Assembly: GCA_015680905.1 (NCBI GenBank)
Contig: CM027377.1
Span: 10,068,501-10,132,500, forward strand
Direction of reading: 5' to 3'
DNA: 64,000 nucleotides
Source of the DNA: Coptis chinensis
Taxonomy: Eukaryota; Streptophyta; Magnoliopsida; Ranunculales; Ranunculaceae
The notes beneath the pieces are model-generated. The model had not been told where the DNA came from and searched no databases. It saw only the letters and a program-made list of their open reading frames with translations. Position numbers and translations under genes: made by a program. Position 1 is the first letter of the stretch. Each line of letters begins with the position of its first letter. Below are positions 47,122 through 58,586 of this stretch, piece after piece.

Positions 47122-50100
47122 AGTAACGGGCACGGAGAGCAGCCAAATGTGCATAATAGGCAGGTGGCACTGCAAAAGTATGTGATTATACTATCGGCTA
47201 GCTTCAATTAGGAATTAGCACAAAACTAATTAGGAATGGATTGAAAAAAGAAAATTGACCATAATTAATACTTACCAATTGACGTGGACCTAGTGCACCT
47301 CGCATACCTGCAATAGAATTGGAAAAAACATATAACCACTCGTTAGGGACATGAATTAGTACATGAACTAAATCGTATAAAGAGAAAAGGATTCAGAAAG
47401 TACGTGTAGCATAAATTGTTTGTAAGAGTTTGCAAGCTATCCGAAGTGAAGCCATTTTCGTCCCATAAAACATGGTAATGAGCGGGTCTGCTAGTACCCT
47501 AAAAACCATATGGAACAGAGTCAGGTATGCAGACATTGCAAATTGTGTACAATATCTATCTGATGTGCAGGGCACTTACATGGATACCAGCATGACTGCA
47601 GAGGTAGAAGTCAAATTGTGTTGGGTGGCATATCATGGTATCCACAACAGTGCCTGATTATGTTGAAAATTTGAAACTATAGTATGATAGTATGACAAGA
47701 GTGCAAGGTAAACTTTCTAATTTTAACTGATAATTGTGCTGAAAAAGATGTGTTAAATACTCGACATAGCACTTCTAGTACCTGGAAGGATGTTTCCGCT
47801 CTTGTCCGTCAAATTGCGGTTAGTATGATTGGCTGGTAACAAACGTGTGTGATGTCTTTTCTGCACAACCACAAACGTTGCAGGCGGCTGATATCCATGT
47901 TCTAAAGATGAACAAGCCTGGCATGGACAGGAAGACATGGTGATTTAAAGGAACTAAGGAAGTGAACGGATAAAAATGATATTAACTGCAATATACATGT
48001 CATTCTACAGTTGTATTTGTTCTAAACAGTCTACTCATGTTTTAATTTTTTCTTTCTGCAAATTTTTGCCTATGTAAATCATTTTACTGCATCTTTTCAT
48101 ATCTGAATCGTTAGTGTGCGCTTGTCATACTGCAGATTCACGGAGCATTGTGTAATTGTGTTTGATCTCAAGCAGGTTATGGTTACTAATGTAAGTTCTT
48201 ACCAAACTCCATTACCTTGCGTATGGCAACTAATTCATGAAGAAGCACTTGACGAAATTGGCCTTCGCTAACACCATCTCTGGAATAATTAAATAAAAGA
48301 AAAATGGAAATCACATACAAGATTATAGAAATAAAATATGTCTCCAGATGCTTTAAATTTCTTCTGAAAATATACCTATAGAATATGATCCTCTCTGGTT
48401 TCTGACCAGTTGAGTTCTTGAATGAAATCAAATGCGTCCTGGATAACCAAAAGGGGAAGTTAGATACATAACAAATTAGTAGTTTAGTTTCACCAATAGT
48501 ACTAGTTGTCTGTGTGAATAATAGTAGGTTGCTGACCGAATCATCCCTGCAGCATATGTACCCTTTTTAGGATCCTGAATCTCATTATGCAGATCCTGCA
48601 TCATCTCTTCTCGGCGAGGTTGTGCTGAGACAAGAGCTTGGTACTTTGTAACCTCTGGCCAATCCATGGAAGCCACAACCTATATAATATATTCACATTG
48701 AATGGGAATGAAGACCAACATTTGTACGCAATTGTATAGAAATGACCAAGTTTCACATACCGCTGTTAATGAAGGGTTTGAGTCTTCCCCTGGACCTGGA
48801 TGAGTTACATCACCACCAAAAATTATTGTAGGTTTATCAGATACAAGAGAAATTTCTTTTGTGAGTGCAGCGAACAGTACCGTGTTTCGTCCGCCAGCCT
48901 ATTCCATAACATTGCCCAGAATTAGAATACCATATTTATAGAATGATGCTAAGAAAGTACGGTTACAGAGAGCAAACCTTCACATTGATCTTGAGGGAGA
49001 CATTTTCAAGATATTGCTTTTTAGGCCTCATAGCATGCTTCGCCTGGCAACGTTGGGAAACTAATCCTAATTCTATTTCACAGATTCTTTTAATTTTTCC
49101 TGTGAGATGCCACATATGAATACTTAATAAGGGAACTATCATTACATTCATCTAAAATTTCTCATGTCGTGATGTATCTCTCACCATATGAACCTGCGGC
49201 ATCAGGTAAAACAATGATCACAAGTTGGAGTTGCGCTCTGTTTCCTTTACTTGAAAGTACCTTAGTAGACTGTTTGTGTATGTTTACAAGTGTTTCCTTA
49301 ATTTGATCAGGGCTTGCCAACATTACTGGAAAGAAAGGTCTCGATTCAAAATTCTGCTGGACAGTGATAAGTAGCTTAGTATGACTTTTGGAAAAGATTA
49401 TAAGCAGTGTGCAGATGAAATGAGGGAGTTATACCATTCCTTTGCTTCTACACATGTCATCTAGTTCGTTGCAGAAAGACGTAGCTGCACCCAGACTCAG
49501 CTCTGAAGAGAAGCTGATTCCCATCCAATACTTTATATTACCACCATTAACCATTTTCTGCATTACCCGATCAATTACAATCTTCTGGTATCAATTTGTG
49601 TGTTCTTTAAAGGTTAAACTCATACCACATATATCGCCATATGCTACTATTTACCAGTGGAATAAGTGTATGTATCAAGTTTCCAGAAAACATTAATACA
49701 TATAGATAATTGATTGATCTAACTGATATCATTCATAGGTAGTTTATAGTGCAGTCACCAAGAAAGTTAATATGAGAAGATCGACATCATGAAATCAAAA
49801 ACAATATGAACATATACACTGATACATCTAACACAAACATGAAGAAGAAGAAGACGTTCATATGGCTCCTAAAAGAATCAGCACAGTCCTAAACCTCATC
49901 TGAAGATATATGGTAATTGAACACTTCCTGCATTAGTCATGCTCCATTGCCCCATGTGAGGATGAATAGTAACTTCCTTGCAAGTATCATGATATTTTAG
50001 CTAAGAAAACCAGAATCGAAGTTTAAGGTTATTTATTAGCATCAAGTCCATAGGAAGAAAGGAACCGTATAGTGTATGATAATCTAGTAAAAACTTACCA

Positions 50101-52328
50101 CTGGAGCACGCAAAACCCTTGCTTCTTGAATTGAAGCAAAATTAGTCTTCACTTGAATCCCAAATTCCTGGGCAAATCTATCCGTGATGTAATTGTTGTT
50201 TTGTACCATCTGTGTCACACGATTTAGTAAATCAGATGAACTCTATATGCACGTGCAACAAGTGATTGTCTAAAAAATAAAAATATGTTGATCGATCTAT
50301 AGATGGCAAGCATATATAGCATAAGAAGTATTACTGAGGGAGTGAGTAGGTGAGTGTAATGCGCTTACACTCCAAAGATTATCCTCCATTTGCGTTGGAC
50401 ACTGACAAGCCGCTCTCAGCCTGGCAGTTATCTGCTTATCATTCAACTTCTTAGAATACTTTTGCCCTTCAACAATTTTGCAAACCTGCAAGTTGATTGA
50501 AATATTATTCAAAACAAACAACTCGATATAAACGAGCATACCACTTCGTACCATAAAGAGAAAGAGAACCTCCATGGGCAAGTATGTTGGTTTCACATCA
50601 CTTCCAGCATTAAGTGATGGCCAATGTGCATATTCTAATCTAATTCTATGCTTATTTCTAAAGTACTCTGCCACTGATAGCTTCATGCCCCCAATGGAAA
50701 ACCTAGTAATGAAGCAACCAATAAAATCATAGTGAGCACAGGTAAGGGATAACTGTAATGTAAGAAAGATATGTCTCTGATGAGCATTGTCGTTTTTTTT
50801 TATCACAATAGTTCTGGAGAGGGAAAGTATGGAAATAGTTGCAAAATTATAATCCTATAAATTAGTAAAACAAATGGCAGGGTAAACTCACATAAGATGA
50901 CTTGTTGGATGCGTGGTTATACGTTTTATTCTGTGGTGAGGTGCATTTCTCAAATGTGTCAACTCAACAGTAAGTCCTATCAAGGCCTTCTTAAGCTGGC
51001 AGAAAACATGACCAAGAAGAGTAGAATTGTAGCGTTATTATATCATAAATCTATATCAATACTTTTAGAAATGCCACAAGAAAACACCACAAGGAAAACT
51101 AGAAGTAATACCTTAGTACAGTCAGAATCAGATAGAGGCCTTGATGTATCTCTTATATTGAGAACACTCCTTGCAAACTCGACAATGGGACTAGCTCCAT
51201 AGAAAGTTGCTGTAGTGACATCTATAGAAGGTAATGAGATATTAAAAGAATACTCAAAACAAAATCCATCTTTTTCTTTGAGGTGCACACATTTGTAGCA
51301 AACTTGTTACTACAAATGTTAACAACAACCACAACGCATTTCCTGGTGTATTTGACAGTTGGCTATACCGTCAAAGATACTTAGCAGTGTACAGTTCTGA
51401 CGGATGAGATCATATAGCAGATCTGCATCCAGATTGTAATAAAAGAGAGAAACATATAATCTGGGAGAAATGATACCTGTGTTCAGCGACAACCCCATCT
51501 GTGTGAGGCGCAGACTCTGATAAAATCCCTTCCAACATTCCAAACCATCTCCAATATCACTCTTTTGCCCCAGTTTTGGTGAGAAGAATGAGCTTCCAAC
51601 AACTATGTAGCTGTACTCAAAGGATGAAGCCATATATTTAATTCACCAATAATAATTTCACCTGAGACATAACCTATGAAAGTAAGTAGAATGTGGTGGG
51701 ACAAGATACTTGTTTGAAGGTGATTCTTTCTAAACAACGTCCAATGCTTTTAAGGCCTCTTGCGGTGCATCTGCTAGTTTCCCTTGCAAAAAATGTTGCA
51801 ACTGCTTTAGGTTTGGTCGTGCAGCAAACTTAATCGCCACCTTAAATTCTCGTTGTCTACTGAAGATCAAAAGATTAAATGAACTTACTGTATAACATGA
51901 AGAAATTAAAAAGCTGATATATACCACAAGAAACCTCAGTTAAGAAACATACCTGGTTGATCCCCCTCCTCCATTCTTGTCGTCAACTAATATAATGGTA
52001 TATTCATTTGAGTTAAATGGCAAAGGGCCTGCTGTGAATAAGCTCTTTCGACCCATCGTATACAGGTCGTCGTCCCCCCAAGCCAGACTCACCATATAAT
52101 GCAATCAGTTCATTGATCACAATTCTGTTAACTTCTTTCTTTGCCACCTCAGGAGTGATCGTGATCTGTTCATTGTTGAATACATAATATGGTCAGAACG
52201 TAAAAACCCAAGCTTCGGGGCAAAAACAAAATGCATTCGTCATTTGAGGTTCATTATCAAAGATATATGTTGCTATCAGATATATACATAAATTATCTCT
52301 TGTCCATATTAGAATTCTTCTTACAGAT

Positions 52329-52940
52329 GAATGTTTTAAAACGGCGAAAGCCGGGGCAAAGCGTTTGACTAGCCCACAACGGGCGACGCGTAAGCCTCAG
52401 GCGGCAGGACATTTTTTTTATTCTGAAAATTTCCTATTATGTAACTATAAAGTTCTAAGTCGTACAAATCAAAAGTGAACAAATAAAAATCAATAAAATG
52501 AAGTAAACTTTGTTATACATCATTGTATACATGATACATCAATATACAACAAGTTATTCATAAACTTGAGATTTCTTTAGAGTTTCATATCATTAAGAGT
52601 TAACAATTGTACTCCATTTTGAAGACAAGCTAAGAGGGAATACATAGATTGATTAAAAAAAATTTTAAAAGTTAAAGTACTTACAAAATGTTAAGGATGG
52701 GTTTCTTTTGTACGTCAATACTATTTAGAGTTATGTCTACTTACACTAAAATTCAAAAATTAAACAAAAAAAGAAGTTGTGGTCTAAATTTTTTGCCATG
52801 AAGGCATGCGCCTCAGGAACGCCTCACACACTCTGAAGTGTACACTTCCAGTGCATAAACGCATTACTCAACGCTTTTAGGTAAGCCTCGCCTTGAGGTG
52901 TGCCTCAAGGCGTACGCCTCAAACGCCATTTAAAACAATG
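52329..52940. mobile_element. hAT-type MITE, 612 bp, in an AGO intron
   Basis: TTACAGAT flanks both sides (52321-52328 and 52941-52948). The ends read ATGTTTTAAAACGGCG on the left and, from the right, ATTGTTTTAAATGGCG. Internal GCCTCAGG and CGCCTCAAGGCG-like repeats sit near both ends. Confidence 0.75.
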
Positions 52941-53182
52941 TTACAGATAAAATTAAAATGCAACAGTGGAAGAGTCAAAGTTATAAATTGAGAAGTACAA
53001 CAATCACATTTTCTGACTTTCATCAGAAACAGAACAGATAAAACTCACATCATAGTGGTAAAGGTCTACATTTGGGATATCAACCAAAAAGGTGATTAGC
53101 CTTAACAACACACTTCCTTTCAATAGTACCAGGACTTGGCCTAGCTGGAAATTTCAGCTCTCCTGGAGTTAGTACTGTTAGT

Positions 53183-56100
53183 TTATAAGTAACGAATAAT
53201 GCGACGAACCGCAGCCAAGTGTAGGTGTCGTGGAGCGTGCATAAACTGGCAGACTTGCTGAACAGCAAAAGAGATATCAGGTCGTGTAATAGTGAGATAA
53301 TTCAAACTACCCACCAACTGGCGATACAAAGAAGGATCATAAAGAAGATCACCCTCCTCTTTGCGATACTTCACATTCACCTCCAAAGGAGTATCAACCG
53401 ATCTACCATCCTGAAGACCAGCCAAGAGAATCAACTCCTCCATATACTTATGCTGATGCAAGTAAGTCCCGCCTGGACTTGAAAGCACCTCAAGACCTAA
53501 GAAATATTGTAACGGACCCAAATCCTTCATATGAAAAGACTCCTTAAGACGGTCTTGAAGATGAGATATCAATCCAGAGTCAGTCCCAGTAATAACAATA
53601 TCATCCACGTAGACTAGAAGAATCACAGTACCTGCCTTGGTTGCAGAGATGAAGAGAGACGAATCATACTGACTCTGAGTAAACGAGAAACCTAGAAGAG
53701 TGGAACGAAACTTGTCAAACCAGGCACGAGGAGCCTGTTTCAATCCATAAAGCGAGCGCTTTAGCTTACAGACATCAGAAGAGGGCAAAGAAAAGAGACC
53801 CGCAGGGGGTGTCATATAAATCTCTTCCTTAAGGTCGCCATGCAAAAAAGCGTTCTTGACATCCATCTGCCGTAAAGGCCATCCCTTAGAGGTAGCTATA
53901 GCAAGAACTGTGCGAACTGTCGTTGTTTTGGCAACCGGGGCAAAGGTCTCCTCATAATTCACGCCATATTTTTGACGATTCCCAAGAGCCACCAACCGGG
54001 CCTTATAGCGATCAAGTGATCCATCAGAGCGAAACTTAATAGAATAGACCCATTTACAGCCAATGGGTTTGATGCTAGAAGGACATGAAACAATATCCCA
54101 GGTGTGATTCTCCTGAAGAGCTTGTAATTCCTCTTGCATAGCCTTCACCCAACATGGTTGGGTAACTGCTTCAGAATAAGAATTAGGAACTGTAATATGA
54201 GATAAGGCTGCAGAGAAGCCATACCAATCAGGAGGACGAGTAATGCGAGAGGATCGTCTAAGAGCATCAGAATCTGGAACGGGATCAGGGTCGTGAAGGG
54301 GCGGAGGGGCTGGAGGCCGTTCCGATCCAAGCAATGGGTCGGGAAGGGGCGTAGGGGCTGGAGGCCGTCGTCTCTGATAAACCAAACCTGGTTTAAAACG
54401 CTCGATAGACCGAGAGCCATCATCAAAACTAATGAGCGGGGCCAAGTCCGAAGAATGCACAACATGCTGCTGAAAGTAATACTGAGTCTCAAAAAAAACC
54501 ACATTGCGAGAGATACGAAACCAATGTGCAACACCATCATAGCATACAAAACCCTTGTGAGCAGTACTATAACCCATGAAGGCACACCGAACAGATTGAG
54601 CAGCAAGCTTATGACGTTCATGACGGGGCAAATGGACAAAGCAAATACACCCAAAAGTGTGTAACATGTCATAGCCAGGATGTGTACCGTACAAGCGGAA
54701 ATGAGGCGAGTCAAAATCCAAATGTTGAACAGGAAGTCGATTAATCAAGTGAACAGCTGTGGAGAGGGCTTCAACCCAAAATCTGGGCGAAACTGAAGAT
54801 TCCAAGAGCAAAACTCGGACAACATCTAACAAGTGACGATTCTTTCTTTCAGCTACCCCATTTTGCTGAGGGGTATCTGGACAAGAGCGTTGAGAGAGAA
54901 TACCCTTTTCTTGCAAGAAAGCCTGACAGTCATGAGACAAATATTCCCCGCCATTGTCGGACCTCAGAATCTTAATATTGGATGAGAATTGTGTCTCAAT
55001 GAAAGCTACAAAAGTCTTAAGAACAGTACTGGCCTCACTCTTATAACGAAGAAAATATATCCAGGTGTAACGACTGAAATCATCAATAAACGTCACAAAA
55101 TATTTATAATTAGCATGTGAGGTGACGGGTGCCTTTCCCCAAATATCACTATGAATAATCTCGAAAACATTTATCACACTCCCATGAACGGAAATGGAAG
55201 AGTCTTGCTTTTCCCAAGTTTACAAGTATCACAATCAAAGGACAAACTAGAACACTGAGACTGATCTTTATTACCCAATAAACCAATTTTCAACAAATGA
55301 GACAAAATTAGAGCATTGGGATGGCCCAATCTTTTATGCCAAATTTCATGCCTACGTCCAACACTAATACAAGCCAAAGACATAGCAAGAGGGAATAGTA
55401 AACTTAAAAAACAATCTTCCGACTTTAGGCCCCTTCGCGATCACCTTCTCCGACCCCTGATCCTGCACAAGACAACCGGCACGGGAGAAAAACACATCAC
55501 AGTTACTGTCAACTAATTGACCAACCGAAATCAGATTAGTGGATAAACCCGGAGAGACAAAAACAGTATTAAAGAAGACCCAATATCACCAATTGCGGTG
55601 ATCGGAGGGTACTCGCCATTAGCAATCTGAATGTGTTTATGTCCGGTATATCGCCGAATGTTGTGCAAAGAATTACAACTACCTTCATATGATTGGATGC
55701 TCGGAATCAACAAACCAGGAGAAGAAACAAGTAGTGCTCTTACCTTGTAATCCCAAGGCGAAAAAAGGCGAAAACAATCATTTGTTGAACCCGCCTGCGG
55801 TAAGAGTAGGTTGACTGGTGCTAGCCTGCGAGAGTGTGGAAGGAGGGCCCTGAACATTAGCTTGAAAAGCACGAGCTTTCCGGTTTTGAGGTCGTGTGGG
55901 ACACTCCTTGATAATATGCCCTGGTTCCTTACAGTAATTGCAAACTTTTTGAGGACAATTGCGAGCAATGTGACCATACCCTTTGCAACAAAAACACTGC
56001 ATTTTACCGTTCCCCCGTCCTTGGGCAGTATAGGCAACAGTCATCACATTAGATGAAGATATATCAGTGCCCATGACAGTTTGAGTAGCCAACCGTTGTT

Positions 56101-57096
56101 CCTCATGCAAAAGTTCACCCAAGCACACATCTAGAGAAGGAACCGGATTACGATTCAACAGACCTGCCCGAGCAACCTCAAATTCAGGTCGTAATTTCAT
56201 AAGAAACTGGTCCCGCTTGCTAATCTCGTGAACATCTTGGAGGGCTTTCAAAGGCGTTTCTTTGGGACCTTATCATGAATGATCCCAAAGTACTCACTCC
56301 ACAAGTTAAAGAAAACCGTAATAGTATTGCTCAATATTAAGAGTGCCATGATTGTAGTTAGCGATCTCTAATTCCAAATGAAACCGCGTGCATTTGTTGT
56401 CTTGATAATAGATGCGCTTTAAATACTCCACATTTCCTTAGCAGTAGTAAAAAGAGCTAAATTATTCACCATTTGGGCCTCCATGGACCCCAAAATCCAG
56501 AAATAATTAGCGTCCTTCGCCTCCCATGCACCGAGATCGATGCTTTTTCAAGGACCCATCAATGTGACCCCAAAGCTCCTTCCCTTTTAGAAACATCTTG
56601 AACTGGAATTCCCATGTGGGATAATTCTTTCCTGTAAACTTAACACAAAAGGCTTCAACATAATTCGTTCCCGTCATAGGTTTCACTACAAAGAAATCTT
56701 GCAGACAAAACAAATTGACGTTGCCGCAGAAAAAAAAAATACACCGCCTGTGTATCGAGAGGGCAAACGTTGACAAAGTGTTGTCAAACCACGACCAACT
56801 GCTAGAAAACCCACACCGTTGAAGGCTGAGCAAGACCAAAACCGAGGATTCAACACAAACCCCACGAGGTAGGCTCCGATACCATGTTATTTTATAAGAC
56901 TAAATTGCTGAATAGTTCCTGTGAGGGATTCCTTGCATTATATAGTCAAGATTACTTACAATATGTACCATATATGCAGCTTGCATATCATTCTAAATAT
57001 GGACAATATAACCACATTCCTAAAGTACAATTATATACATAGATATGGCAATTGCTGTCAAGGCCATAATATATGCCAATCTCAATCTCAGTAACA
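53183..57096 (-). mobile_element. Ty1/copia LTR retrotransposon fossil
   Basis: A fossil on the minus strand. One LTR of about 212 bp (57096-56885) starts TGTTAC and ends TAACA. The adjoining primer-binding site (TGGTATCGGAGCC) is the Met-tRNA type usual for plant copia. Following parts are gag with two CCHC knuckles (about 56.8-55.8 kb), the protease/GAG-pre-integrase region (about 55.7-55.2 kb), and integrase plus reverse transcriptase (about 55.2-53.2 kb, the order that defines copia). A second LTR was not found. It is broken, with roughly five or more breaks. A long stretch of pol remains open, suggesting moderate age. It sits in the 5' part of the AGO gene. Confidence 0.85.
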
Positions 57097-57120
57097 TATA
57101 TGGTAATGCAAATATGTCAA

Positions 57121-57315
57121 TCACTGAATCTCCGCAAATCTCCAGCCACAATATTTGGCAACCTCATTGACAAGTACCGCTTGCAATGCATATGTGCGTT
57201 TATGTTCAGCATGGTGCGTAATGACTTCAGGGACAGAGGGAGTAATCTCATCAGCTCTCCCTTTAACTCTTCTAGCAGTCACACTTGACGCTTGGCTACT
57301 AGTGCGGCGAGACAT
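57121..57315 (-). CDS. Possible first exon of the AGO gene
   Basis: An ATG at 57315 opens a frame starting MSRRTSSQASSVTARRVKGR, followed by ADEITPSVPEVITHHAEHKR. It is basic and Ser-rich, as plant AGO N-termini often are, but no specific motif proves it. It is on the same strand, upstream of the first recognisable AGO exon, and directly next to the copia LTR. A donor such as GAG|GTTGCC near 57170 is possible. Alternatively it is an unrelated short ORF. Confidence 0.35.
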   Translation of the reverse strand: MSRRTSSQASSVTARRVKGRADEITPSVPEVITHHAEHKRTYALQAVLVNEVAKYCGWRFAEIQ

Positions 57316-58586
57316 CTTTATCTATCAGAAAAAGCTAAGTAATCTGGAAATAAAATGAGATGTCTATAGAGAGTGTAGAGCGGAAGATGGTATCGAGCTG
57401 AAATAGTCCCTGAGTGATCCCCTTGAAATTGATCAACACCAAAAGTGTAGTGAGGAAAAAAATGTGAGAGATGGCTGTACTCTATTTCTAGTGTGGCCAT
57501 TTTGTCCCAGTCTTCTATTTAGGTGGGTAGACTGGTAGTTGACTTAGCATCTAAATGCTCACTGTACCCAATGTCTATGAGAATAGTTTCTTAAAGGAGT
57601 AAACCAAATTTTGTGATTAATTTCTAATTTTGTTTATATAGACAAGAATCTAAAATGGAACTTTTCTGTGTGGATTTCTACAATGAAGTTAATGATGAGC
57701 CACTTTGTTTCTTAAAGGAGTAAACCCTTGTTAAGAGTGGATTGGTTTTATGGATCAAAATACCCTCCGACATGATAGTTCCATGAGTTCATGTAGTATG
57801 AAAGTGACAATGAGCTGAAATGCATGAAAATGTAGGATGTAGAAAATAAATGCTGCCTTGACTGATTCCCTTAAAATGAAACCAACCAGAAAGTGATAAC
57901 TGGCTCGCTAACCTGGAATGGGAGGAGAGGATGTCCTATATGATTGCCATTGTGTCTTAGTCATCTATTTAGAAGGGTAGACTGGTAGTTTACGTTTTAA
58001 TGAGAATAACGTGCAAATTGTGTGTACAGGTGAAGCACTCTGTTACTAATAGAATTTTATGATTACGGCCTCAATTCACGAAGATAATGCTCTGATTGGA
58101 TTGTTATGTATACATGCATTCATATGCCAGCAAGATGCGTTAAAATATCTACTGTTTAAGGTGTTGTGTTGGCATTAAGAGTGCCCTGTACTCCACCAGT
58201 TCACCACTCCAAAATCTAATCAAACACAAGGTGTTGGGTGACCTTTTTCATTTGGCGCCATGATGTCACAATATATCACAAGATTAGAGGTACATCTTCA
58301 ATTTCTCCTCCATTTTGGTGAGCTGGCTCAAGACACTTCAAAAGTAAAGAAACCGCCAGGTCTCCAGGCCCTGGAGAAAAGCCTAAAAAATTCAATACCA
58401 TCCATTTTCTATCTTACTTTGGACACACGTAAAAAAACAACTAAACAAATAGTCGCAAATGTTCTTAGGAATCATTCAAATATTGTTCGATAGGAATGCG
58501 CGCTTGCAGGAGCCCACATCAAACATAAGCATAAGTAGCAATTAATTGCTTTATTTTACATCATCTAAAACAACAATTACGAATTG
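57316..58586. promoter_or_regulatory. Region upstream of AGO with a diverged internal duplication
   Basis: A block at about 57381-57545 (ending GGGTAGACTGGTAGTT) recurs in diverged form at about 57830-57995, and TTTCTTAAAGGAGTAAACC occurs near 57587 and 57707. This would be the AGO promoter and the 3' side of the SAWADEE gene. No ORF here resembles a family. Confidence 0.45.

Larger units (their letters stand above)
46001..53162 (-). pseudogene. Argonaute (AGO5/MEL1-like), about 20 exons, disrupted
   Basis: Small-RNA-guided slicer. Exons in order: FPARPSPGTIERKCVVKANH (about 53160-53055); [35 protein letters not shown] (52170-51960); [20 protein letters not shown] (51870-51720); [20 protein letters not shown] (51600-51480); PAZ blocks (51250-50370) including YAHWPSLNAGSDVKPTYLPM and VEGQKYSKKLNDKQITARL; then MID and PIWI (50210-46001) with [67 protein letters not shown] and [17 protein letters not shown], ending in a ...NVRQVMFFY tail and TAA at 46001. 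The DDH catalytic residues (GGDVTHP, YRDGVSEG, PAHYH) are kept. Frameshifts lie after KANH (one extra base near 53092) and after YDGSK (one extra base near 52060). A 982-bp hAT interrupts the last coding exon. Hence a pseudogene, though much of it is well preserved. Confidence 0.85.

Noticed and set aside
48180-48440. Separate small gene on the minus strand
   Set aside because: The frame contains the AGO PIWI segments RIIFYR and DGVSEGQF, so it belongs to the Argonaute gene.
54145-54714. 189-codon minus ORF and an overlapping plus ORF
   Set aside because: Both are alternative frames of the copia pol region.
56872-56884. Possible tRNA gene near the copia LTR
   Set aside because: The tRNA-like match is only the 13-base primer-binding site; no cloverleaf surrounds it.
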